A stretch of 64,000 nucleotides of DNA, from NCBI GenBank assembly GCA_964370965.1, contig CAYJLW010000003.1, positions 1 to 64,000 of the forward strand. Reading direction: 5' to 3'. The notes below the pieces were generated by a model, which saw only the letters and a program-made list of their open reading frames with translations, did no database searches and was not told the DNA's origin. This stretch comes from CAYJLW01 sp964370965. GTDB taxonomy: Bacteria > Actinomycetota > Acidimicrobiia > UBA2766. The position numbers were made by a program, and so were the translations under genes. Below are positions 17,545-27,200 of this stretch, piece after piece. Every line of letters starts with the position of its first letter. The stretch's first letter is position 1.

Positions 17545-20175
17545 TCACGCCCCCGGACCCCGGTCGCGGGACCGGTGACGGTCGACGAGCTTGCGGAGCT
17601 CCTCCACCCACACCGCCGTGGAGGCCACGGCGCCGGCGACGAGCCAGTGGCGAGCGCCCAGGGGGGTGGTCCCGAAGATCCCGCGCAGGGCGCCGACCTC
17701 GACGGTGAGGACCTGGAGGACGACCACGGCGGAGACGGCCGCCCACAGCCGCCAGTTGCGCAGGGTGTGACGGCCGAAGACGGAGGCCTCCTCCGTGCGG
17801 ACGTTGAAGACGTTCAGCACCTGGAAGAGGACGAACGTGGTGAAGGCCAGCGTGAGGGCCTCGCCCCTGGGGAGTCGGCCCAGCGCCCACCACAGGACCG
17901 CCAGCGTACCGCTTGCCATCACGGCGCCCGAGACGAGCATGCGCGCGAGGCGGCCGCCAGTGAGGATGCCTTCCCGGGGGTTCCGGGGCGGGCGCGTCAT
18001 CGTGTCCTCGTCGGCCGGGTCGACGCCCAAGGCCATGGCGGGGGGGCCGTCCATGATGAGGTTCACCCAAAGGACCTGGACCGCGGTGAAGGGCACGGGG
18101 AGACCCGTCACCTGCGCGCCCACGAGGCTCAGGATCGCGCCCAGATTCGTCGAGAGCTGGAAGCGCACGAACTGCACGATGTTGTCGAAGATCGCGCGAC
18201 CGCCCTCCACGGCGCTCACGATCGTGGCGAAGTTGTCGTCAGTGAGCACCATCGAGGACGCCTCGCGCGCCACCTCCGTCCCTGCGACGCCCATCGCCAC
18301 GCCGATGTCGGCCGCCTTCAGGGCGGGGGCGTCGTTGACGCCGTCGCCCGTCATGGCGACGATCTCGCCCCGGGAACGGAGCACGTTCACGACCCGGACC
18401 TTGTGCTCGGGGGCGACCCGGGCGAGGACGCCGATACCGTCCATCCGGGCGGCGAGAGCGGCGTCGTCCAGGGTGTCGAGCTCGGCGCCCGTCACCGTGT
18501 CACCCGGGATCCCCAGGTCGCGGGCGATCACGGTCGCCGTGGCGGCGTGGTCGCCCGTGATCATCTTCACGGCGATGCCCGCCTGGCGGCAGAGCGCGAC
18601 GGCGTCGCGGGCCTCGGGCCGGGGCGGATCGACGATGCCGACCAGGCCGGCGAGGGTGAGGTCCCAGACGTCGTCCGGTCCGGGCGACGCGGGCACGCGG
18701 TCAGGGCCGCCTACGGCGACGGCGAGAACCCGGAGGCCCCGAGCCGCCATCTCTTCGTCGGCGGCGTGCCACCGGGCCCGGGCGGCGTCGTCGAGGGGCA
18801 TGGGGCCGGCCGGGCCCAGCACGGCGCCGCAGCGGACGGCTATGACCCCGGGGGCGCCCTTGGCGAAGACGGCGACGCCGTCGCCGTCCTTGTGGAAGGT
18901 GGCCATGAACTTCGCCGCCGGGTCGAACGGGATCTCGGCGATGCGAGGGCGCCGCTTCGCCTCGGCGGCGGGGTCGATGTCGGCCTCGGCGGCGAGGCCG
19001 AGGAGGGCTGTCTCGGTGGGGTCGCCGATGACCGTGTCGCCGTTGACGCGGGCGTCGTTGCAGAGGGCGCCGGCCACGAGGGTCCGGCGGCGCGCCTCGG
19101 CTCCGTCGGCGACGACGTCGGTGGCCGTCATCCGGTTCAGGGTGAGCGTGCCCGTCTTGTCCGAGCAGATCACGGTAGTGGCGCCCAGTGTTTCCACGGA
19201 CGCCAGGCGCCGCACGATCGTTCCCCGCCGGGCGAGCTGGTGGGTGCCGACCGCGAGCGTGACCGTGACGACCGCCGGGAGGCCTTCGGGGACGGCCGCC
19301 ACGGCGAGCGCCACGGACCTCATGAGCGTCTCCGTGAGCCCCTGGCCCCGCAGGAGGCCGAGGACGAAGAAGACGGCCACGGCGGCGGCGGCGAGGAGGG
19401 CGAGGCGCTTGCCGAGGCGCTGCAACTGGACCTGGAGGGGCGTGGGGCCGGGGCGTTGCGCGCCGAGCATGCCGGCGAGGCGGCCGGTCTCCGTCGCCAT
19501 CCCGGTCGCCGTGACGAGCATCTCGGCCCGGCCCCTCGTCACGACCGTGTTCAGGTACGCCATGTTCGCCCGCTCGGCGAGCGGGGCGGCGGCGGCGAGG
19601 GCGGTGGCGACCTTGGGCACGGGCGCCGACTCGCCGGTGAGGGCGGACTCGTCGATCTCGGCGGCGTGCGCGGCGAGGAGGCGGCCGTCCGCCGGGACCC
19701 GGTCGCCGGCCTCAAGGAGGACGACGTCACCGGCCACGAGGTCGGCGGCGTCCACGATGACGTCGGCGCCGTCCCGGCGCACGCGGGCCACCGGGGCCAG
19801 CATGTCTTCGAGGGCCTGCAGGCTGCGTTCCGCCCGGTGCTCCTGAGCGAAGCCGAGGACGGCGTTGAGGACGAGCACGGCGCCGATCACCACGAGGTCC
19901 TTCAGGTCCCCGACGACGGCGGCGAGGGCGGCGGCGCCGAGGAGGACGGCCACGAGGAGGTTCCGGAACTGGTCCAGGAAGAGCAGCCAGGCGGGCCGCC
20001 GGGGCGCCGCGGCGAGGCGGTTCGGGCCCGCCTCGGCGAGGCGGCGGGAGACCTCCTCGGCGGTGAGGCCGGTCGCCGGGTCGACGCGGAGGGCGGCGGC
20101 GGCTTCCCCCGGGGCACGGGCGTGCCACTGGTCCCCAGGGGTCCCCGACGGGGGCGTGGGGGTCGTCGTTCTCAC
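17545..20175 (-). CDS. Cation-transporting P-type ATPase (P2/calcium-type)
   Basis: A protein of 876 residues. Domains in order: N-terminal cation ATPase region (HARAPGEAAAALRVDPATGL), actuator with DESALTGESAPV, membrane helix 4 motif PEGLPA, phosphorylation site SDKTGTLT with Asp at about 339, nucleotide-binding KGAPG, hinge MTGDGVNDAPALKAADIGVAMG and C-terminal helices ending in VEELRKL. It probably exports Ca2+ or another divalent or monovalent cation; PEGLPA fits P2-type pumps. The start chosen is GTG at 20175 behind GGAGG; the longer frame upstream is low-complexity. It points away from the tRNA-Tyr gene. Confidence 0.88.
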   Translation of the reverse strand: MRTTTPTPPSGTPGDQWHARAPGEAAAALRVDPATGLTAEEVSRRLAEAGPNRLAAAPRRPAWLLFLDQFRNLLVAVLLGAAALAAVVGDLKDLVVIGAVLVLNAVLGFAQEHRAERSLQALEDMLAPVARVRRDGADVIVDAADLVAGDVVLLEAGDRVPADGRLLAAHAAEIDESALTGESAPVPKVATALAAAAPLAERANMAYLNTVVTRGRAEMLVTATGMATETGRLAGMLGAQRPGPTPLQVQLQRLGKRLALLAAAAVAVFFVLGLLRGQGLTETLMRSVALAVAAVPEGLPAVVTVTLAVGTHQLARRGTIVRRLASVETLGATTVICSDKTGTLTLNRMTATDVVADGAEARRRTLVAGALCNDARVNGDTVIGDPTETALLGLAAEADIDPAAEAKRRPRIAEIPFDPAAKFMATFHKDGDGVAVFAKGAPGVIAVRCGAVLGPAGPMPLDDAARARWHAADEEMAARGLRVLAVAVGGPDRVPASPGPDDVWDLTLAGLVGIVDPPRPEARDAVALCRQAGIAVKMITGDHAATATVIARDLGIPGDTVTGAELDTLDDAALAARMDGIGVLARVAPEHKVRVVNVLRSRGEIVAMTGDGVNDAPALKAADIGVAMGVAGTEVAREASSMVLTDDNFATIVSAVEGGRAIFDNIVQFVRFQLSTNLGAILSLVGAQVTGLPVPFTAVQVLWVNLIMDGPPAMALGVDPADEDTMTRPPRNPREGILTGGRLARMLVSGAVMASGTLAVLWWALGRLPRGEALTLAFTTFVLFQVLNVFNVRTEEASVFGRHTLRNWRLWAAVSAVVVLQVLTVEVGALRGIFGTTPLGARHWLVAGAVASTAVWVEELRKLVDRHRSRDRGPGA

Positions 20176-20333
20176 AGTGGTCCTCCGGTGCTCGCGGCCG
20201 TCGCGTACCGGAGGTCTCCCCCGCCTTCGGAGGCCGCCGGCACCGGGCGCGATGGCCGTGATGACGTCTACCGGCGTTCGGGGTACTCCCCTCCGCAGTC
20301 CCCACAACCGTAGCCGGGCCCGCCGCCGCCGCC

Positions 20334-20360
20334 TTGGCGGGAAGCGGCCGCACCTAATAT
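20334..20360 (+). promoter_or_regulatory. Candidate promoter of tRNA-Tyr
   Basis: TTGGCG at 20334-20339 and TAATAT at 20355-20360 have a 15-base spacer. The -10 hexamer ends 13 bases before the mature tRNA. TAATAT is notable in this G+C-rich context; the -35 element is weak. Confidence 0.4.
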
Positions 20361-20373
20361 CGTCCTTCCACCC

Positions 20374-20458
20374 GGCGGGATACCCGAGCGGACAAAGGGA
20401 CCTGACTGTAAATCAGGCGGCTCAGCCTTCGGGGGTTCGAATCCCTCTCCCGCCACCA
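20374..20458 (+). tRNA. tRNA-Tyr (anticodon GTA), CCA encoded
   Basis: The acceptor stem GGCGGGA pairs with TCCCGCC, followed by A and an encoded CCA. The anticodon arm is CCTGA-CTGTAAA-TCAGG, which gives GTA. The variable arm is long, as expected for a class II bacterial tRNA-Tyr, and the T loop reads TTCGAAT. Confidence 0.95.
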
Positions 20459-20515
20459 CGTCGACGCCTCCTGCAATCTGTCGCCGCCCGGGGGTGCGGC
20501 CGCCGGGGGCGACTT

Positions 20516-20561
20516 GTTCGCGTGCAGAACGTAACGCAGACGTTCAGTTCTGCACGCGAAC
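20516..20561. terminator. Perfect 15-nt inverted repeat between tRNA-Tyr and the convergent regulator
   Basis: The arms GTTCGCGTGCAGAAC (20516-20530) and GTTCTGCACGCGAAC (20547-20561) are exact complements with a 16-base spacer that itself contains an overlapping pair GAACGT/ACGTTC. It lies between two convergent genes, so a bidirectional terminator is the simplest reading. There is no T run. Confidence 0.5.
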
Positions 20562-20590
20562 ACCGTTCGGTGGGAGGGGGGGTGGCGGGG

Positions 20591-21091
20591 TCAGGAGCCC
20601 AGGGCGGCGTGGATCGCCTCGGCGGTGGTGTCGACACCTAGGGCGTCACGGATGTGGGCGAGGCGCCGGGCGATCGTGCGCCGGGACATGCCGACGTCCT
20701 CGGCGACCCGGGCGAGCGGCATGCCCGTGGCGAGGAGCTCCAGGATGCGGCGCTCCTCCACGCCCAGCGGGTCGGGTTCCTCCACCGGGGTGGTGCGGAC
20801 GTCGAGGGGGCCGAGGTGGCGGAGGTCGTCGCAGAGGTCGTGGGTGAAACCCTCGCTGCCGGGGGCGAGCACCACGAGACCGCCCCCTTCGAGGACGCGG
20901 CGGACGGCGCAAGCGGCGTCCTCGGAGGACGACACGTCACCGGCGACGACCGTGGGGCCGGGCGCTGCGGCGCCCCCGTCGTCGTGGACCGTCCACCCCC
21001 GGAGGCGGGTCTCCGCGACGGCGGCGCGCCAGGTGTCCCGGTCGTCGAGGACGACCACGACCGGCGGCGCTTCGTCTCTCTCCGCGTGCAT
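20591..21091 (-). CDS. LuxR-family HTH regulator with degenerate receiver-like N-terminus
   Basis: A protein of 166 residues. The C-terminus has a LuxR-type HTH (LGVEERRILELLATGMPLARVAEDVGMS, then RRTIARRLAHIRDALGV). The N-terminus (PPVVVVLDDRDTWRAAVAET) has the alternating strand/helix pattern of a receiver domain but lacks a clear acidic pocket and phosphoacceptor. It is divergent from the giant secreted-protein gene at 21276, so it may control that gene. The start ATG at 21091 is chosen because the upstream frame is a shadow of the divergent gene. Confidence 0.7.
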   Translation of the reverse strand: MHAERDEAPPVVVVLDDRDTWRAAVAETRLRGWTVHDDGGAAAPGPTVVAGDVSSSEDAACAVRRVLEGGGLVVLAPGSEGFTHDLCDDLRHLGPLDVRTTPVEEPDPLGVEERRILELLATGMPLARVAEDVGMSRRTIARRLAHIRDALGVDTTAEAIHAALGS

Positions 21092-21275
21092 GCGGTGACA
21101 GGCTACGCCTCCCCGAGCACGTCTGCACGGGCCGGCCCGCAGGGCGCTGCCACCGTGAGCGGCTGAGTGGCACAGGCTGGCGATGGCGGCCGGGCCCGCG
21201 ACCGGGGACGATGGGCTGGGCATCTTCGGGATGCCGCGCCTTCCAGGGCAGCAGGGACATACGGGAGGAGAGAGG

Positions 21276-24200
21276 ATGCGGGCGAAGAGGCTGGGACGGC
21301 GTGTCGCCACCGCGGGGCTCGCCGCCGTCGTCGTCGCCGGCCTCGCCACGCCCGCGCTCGCCGAGGGCACGGGGAGTGTGCGGGGACCGGGCCCAGTGCG
21401 CCAGAGCGTCTCCACCGACCGTCCCCCCGCCGGCCCCACGATGACGGGCTCCCAGGTGCGGGTCTCCTCGGACGGCCGCTTCGTGGCGTTCTCCTCCCGG
21501 GCGAGCCTCATGAGCGGTGCCCCCAGCGGCGGCGTCTACGTGAGGGCCCTCGACACGGACGCCCTCGAGCTGGTGAGCGTGGGCTTCGACGGCGGTGACG
21601 GCGGCAGGGCGTCGTCTCCCGACATCTCCGGCGACGGTCGCTACGTCGTCTTCGAGTCGTCGTCGGACAGCCTCGTCCGCGGCGACTTCAACGGGACCGG
21701 GGACGTCTTCGTGCGCGACCGGTTCCAGGCCACGACGTCCCTCGTGAGCGTCGCCCCGGACGGCACCGGCGCCAACGGCTGGAGCGGCGACCCGGAGATC
21801 TCCGGCGACGGACGCCACGTGGTCTTCGCGTCGGGGGCGTCGAACCTGGCGCGGGGCGCCGTGTACGGCTCTTCCGGCGTCTACGTCGCAGACCTCGACC
21901 CTGACGGGGACGGCGACCTCGCCGAGGGTCGCCCTCGGATCAAACTCGTGCCGGGGGGCGCGGGGGACCCCTCCGGAGGTGGAGGTGGGGAGGAGGGCGG
22001 CGGCTCGGGGAGCGCCAACCCCGCGATCTCCGCTGACGGGCGCTTCGTCGCCTTCGAGTCCTGGGTGGACGGGATCGTGGCCGGCGACACGAACGGCCAG
22101 CAGGACGTCTTCGTCGCCGACCTCGACCTGGACACCGTCTCTCTCGTGAGCGCCGGCTGGCAGCCGGGGGCCGGTGAGCCGGAACGGGCCCCTGCCGACG
22201 GGGGGAGCGCCAACGCGCATCTCAGCGACGACGGCAGCCGGGTCGTGTTCGACTCGTCGGCGACGAACCTCGTGGCCGACGGCGACGCCGTCGCTCCCGA
22301 CACGTGGATCCGGGACGTCTTCGTGCGGGACCTCCCCGGCGGAGCCACGTGGAGGGTGAGCACATCGCTCGGCGGCGGTGGGGCCGCTGACGACAGCTAC
22401 GCGCTCGCCCTCAGCGACGACGGCAGCCGGGCGCTGCTGCGCTCCGCGGCCCCCGACCTCGTCTTCGGCGACTGGAACTGGGGCGACGACGTCTTCGCGG
22501 CCGGCGTCGACGGCGGCGTGGTGCGGGTGAGCGCGAGCGCCACCGGCCTGGACGCCGACGACGCCAGCGAGGAAGGCGACCTGAGCGGCAACGCTCTCGT
22601 GGTCGCCTTCAGCTCGCGGGCGTCGAACCTCACCGGGGGCTCCGGCGACGAGGGCTGGGTGCCGGACACGAACGAGGCCGTGGACGTCTTCGTGCGGGAA
22701 GGGGTGCCGGGCACCGGCGCCGTCACCGTGGCGAGCCGGGCCGCGGCCGGCTGGGCCATGGAGCTCATCCCGTGGTTGCATGCCGACTACCTGGCCGACG
22801 GCGTCGTCTTCGGCGTGAGTGGCGACGGTCGCCTCGTGTTCTTCAACTCGAGCGCCTCGAACCTCGACGCCGCCGACACCGAACCTGCCCCCAACGCCCT
22901 CGACATGTACGTCCACGACCGCGACACCGACGAGGACGGCGTCCTCGACGAGCCCGGGGCCACGTCCACCCGCTACCTGCCCGTCACCGAAGGCGGCGAC
23001 GAGACAGGCATTCTCTCGATGGGCCTCGACGTGAGCGCCGACGGGCGCTACGTGGTGTTCACGTCCCCGTCCCCGGGCATCGTGCCCGAGGACACCGACA
23101 ACAAGTCCGACGTCTTCCTCCGGGACACCGTGGGGGGGACCACCAGGCAGGTGAGCAGCTCCTACGACGGCCGCCAGAGCGGGGAACCCACCGCGGAGGC
23201 GAGGATCAGCGCGAACGGCGCCTACGTCGCGTTCGCCACCGAAGAGCACTACGTCCTCGGCAACCAGGACTACAACTACGCCCCGGACGTCTTCCGCTAC
23301 GACACCGCGACGGGGACGAACATCCTCGTGAGCACGTTTGGGGTGACGGGTCGCTTCGCACCGCCGGCCGGCGCCCCGGACCCCTACGACGGCAGTGGTC
23401 TCGACGTGAGCGACGACGGCACGGTCGTGTTCGGGACGGGGTCGCCGTACGTCCTTCCGGGCAGCGGCGACGGCAGTCTGAGTACCCAGGTGGCGAGAGG
23501 GGACGGCGGCGGTCCCGTCACGCTGGTGAGCGCTACGGCCTCCGGCGCGCCGGCGAACGGCGACAGCAGCGCGCCGCTCATCAGCGCCGACGGCTCCACG
23601 ATCGCCTACACGTCCGAGGCGGACGACCTCAAGCGCCCCCGAGGCGAGGTGGGGGACGCCACCCTGCGCGCCGTGATCTCGGCATCGGTCACTTCCGGGG
23701 CGGCGCCGCTGGCCGTGTCCTTCGGCTCCGAGGGGTCGGGCGACCCGGACGACCCGGGCGGGGTCATGACAGCGTTCGCGTGGGACTTCGGCGACGGCGC
23801 CACGGCGGAGGGCCAGAGCGCGTCGCACACTTACGCAGGGGCGGGGCTGTACGTCGCCTCCCTCACGGTCCGGGACGTCGGGGGGGCGGAGGCCACGGCC
23901 ACCACGATCGTGGCCGTCTCCGGGGCAGCGGCAGGCGGGGCGAACTCCCCGCCGGTGGCGGTGATCGTGGCGGCCGGCACGACAGGGGAGGTCCCCCTGA
24001 GGGTGGACTTCGCCGCCGGAGGGTCGGGCGACCCCGACGGCGGCCCCGTCTCGTATGCCTGGGACTTCGGCGACGGCGCCACGGCGGTCGGGGGAACGGC
24101 GTCGCACGAGTACACGGCGTCGGGCGCCTACACGGTGCGCCTCCTCGTCCTGGACGACGAGGGCACCGTCGACGGCGACACGGAGACGGTCGTCGTGTGG

Positions 24201-27200
24201 CCACCCGGCCCCGCTTCCGCGGACGACACCAACGGCCGGCCCGACGTGTACGTGAACCGCTCCGGCGCGCACGTGCTGGCCACGGGCGGCGTGAACGCCG
24301 ACCGCGGGAGCTGGGGAGCGACGTCGATGACCCCGGACGGCGACCTCGTCACCTTCGCGACGGACGCGGAGAACCTGGCCCCGAACGACACCAACGGGAT
24401 TGCGGACGTGTACGTCGGGGGGACGGGCGCAGACGGCAACGAGAGTGCCCTCGTGCACGCGAACTCCTGTGGGGAGGCCGGTGACGGCCTCGGCGCGCGT
24501 TGGGAAGCCCAAACGGGCTTCCTCACGGAGGACGGCCAGGAGGTCGCGTTCGCGAGCGACGCCGCGAACCTGGACGACTACCGGGTCCACGGCGGGGCCG
24601 TGCCCGCCAACGGCGGGCCCCGGGCCGTCAACGTGTACGTCGCCGACCTGACGGTGCCCCAGCGGCCCGTGGCCGCCTTTACCGGGACGGCGGAGTACGA
24701 CCACGACGAGCTCACCTGGGAACCGCGGGCGAACGGGACGTTCCAGTTCTCCGCCTCCCGGACCTGCGGGCGGGTGAGCAACCTCCTCTGGAGCTTCGGC
24801 GACGGCACGTCCCTGAGCGGCGGGGCCGCCGAGGCGGAGGACGTCATCCACGCCTTCCCGGGCCCGGGTCGCTACGAGATGAGCCTGATGGTCACGTTCG
24901 CGGACGGGGCGACGGACGTGATGACGGCTGTCGTCGTGGTGCCGGGGGGCGAGCCGGGCTGGTCGTTGCTGGCCGGGGGGGTCGCCCGGGTGCCCGAGCG
25001 TGTCACCGGCAACCAGGGCACCCCGGGGTACTTCGACGGGGGGTTGACCCGCCTCCGCCAGGCGCTCTTCGGGGCGGGCTGGTGGTCGGCGGGGGTGCGG
25101 GTCACCCACGAGCACGCCGGGACGCTGGGCGCCTCGCGCCAGGGCCGCCTGCACGCCGCGCTCAGCGACGGCAGGGGGGAGGCGGTCTACGAGTTCGCCT
25201 CCGCGACCCGCGAGTGGCGGGTCGCCCAGCGCGAGTTCCCCACGGCGGAGTTCGAGGAGGATCCCGACGGCGCCCAGGGCGGCCGGGTCACCCTGGCGGG
25301 GGACTGCGAGGTGGCCGGGGTCCCGGCCGGGGCGCCGCTGGCGGTGGCGCCCCTGTTGCAGCGCCGCCGGGGGACGTGTGTGTGGACGTTCGAGGAGCTG
25401 GCGGGCCAGAAGCGCTTCGCCCTCACCGTCACGAACCCCGCCGACGGCTCCCTGCTCGTGGACGTCCCCGTCTCCCAGGTCGTCGCCACGACGGAGGCGG
25501 ACCTGCACGTGATCCGTCACGACCCGGCCTGGCGGGACCTCGAGGACCGTGTGGTGGACGCCACGTGGGCGGGGGTGGCGGTGCCGCTGCGCGCGGGCGT
25601 GCAGCGGGCGATCGGTGCCCTGGACGTGCAACGGGAGAAGCTCACGGCGGAGCGGGCCCGGCGTGTGGGGGTGAACCGGGAGTGGCGAGAGGGCTGGCTG
25701 GGCCGCATCGAGGGCTGGCAGGCGCAGTTCGACGACGTCTCGACCCTCGCGCGGGACTGGCTGGAGCCCAAGATCCGCAACGCCGTGCAGTCGGCGTCGG
25801 AGTGGATCAACGACGATCTCATCCCGTCGCTGCAGGCGCTTCCTCCGCACGCCGGCGACGTCGTCCAGGAAGCCGTGGCCACCCTCACGGACTGGCTGCC
25901 GTTCGGCATCGGGGAGTGGCTGGCCGACGGCGCCGGCACCCTGGTGCAGGTGGTCGTGAGTCTCCTCACCGAACACATCCTCGTGCCCTTCTCGCAACTC
26001 CTCACGAACTGGGGGGGCTCGTTCCAGGACTACTTCGCGGCGATGCCGCCCGGCCTGCGCCTCCCCGAGGTCGTGGAGTACGCGCTCCAGCCCCTCTACG
26101 GCATCCGCGACCCTGGCACCGGCGAGCTCGTGGCGCCTGGTCTCGACACGATCCGGGACGGCTGGCAGGCGGTCGAGGACACGCTCGTCGGCCTCCTCTC
26201 GATGCTGCCGGACTGGGTGAACGTGGGGGGGAGCAAGCTCTGCGACGAGGGGCCGGGACCGTTGGTGCCCTGCGCGGACCAGAGTATGGGGCTGCGGGAC
26301 TGGCTGGTCTGGGCCGTCGACAAGGTGGGCGACGGCATCCAGGCCGGCCTCACTGGCTTCGAGATCTACCTCATGGAGTCGGTGATGTGGAAGATGGGCT
26401 ACACGCAGCGGTCTTTCGAGGCATACCAGGACTACCTCTGGATCGAGCACAACTTCGAGCTCTGGAAGGCACGTCTCAAGAAGATGCCCGGTATGGCCCG
26501 CGTGCGCAACGTCATCATGCCGCTCGCCCTCGCGAGGCTCCGTGGGCTCGCCGAGGCCGGTTCCGTGGACCTCATGACGGGGCTCCAGGACGCTCTCCAG
26601 AAGGCCTCCGCCGAGGCCGACGGCGAGGCCGCCCTTCTCACGGCCCGCCTGCAGTGGCAGGTTGCCGCGGAGGCCGTGAAGCTGGAGGACGGCGCCGCCA
26701 CAGTGGGTATCCGGGGGGCGCGCGACGACCTCATGGCACTCGTCGAGGACGGCGAGGGAGAGATCGGCGGTCTCCTCTCCTGGGCGGAGGCCTGGGCGCG
26801 TTCCCTGCTCGCCGAGCCCCGGCTCGCCGTCGCCGCCGAGGCAGCGGCGGCCTTCGACGTCGCTGACGGGGCCCTCGTCGGCATCCGGGACGAGGTTGTC
26901 GTCGGGACCGAGGCCCTGCGCGACGAGGTCCGTGCGCTGCCGGGGAACCCCGACCTCTTGGCCGGGATCCGGGAGGCCGTGACCCCCGTGGAGGAGGGCC
27001 TCGACGCCACCCACGACGCCCTCGACGGCCTCCGGGACGAGGTCGCCGGGGGCCGCGAGGCCTTCCTCGCCGAGATGGACCGGATCCGACGGGAGCTCCT
27101 GGTCCTCCGGGACGCCTCCCGTGGCCTCGTCTGGCTGGGCTGGCAGCTCGTGATCGTCCTCTACGACCGTGCCGCCAAGGGCGTGGCCCACGCCGCGTGG

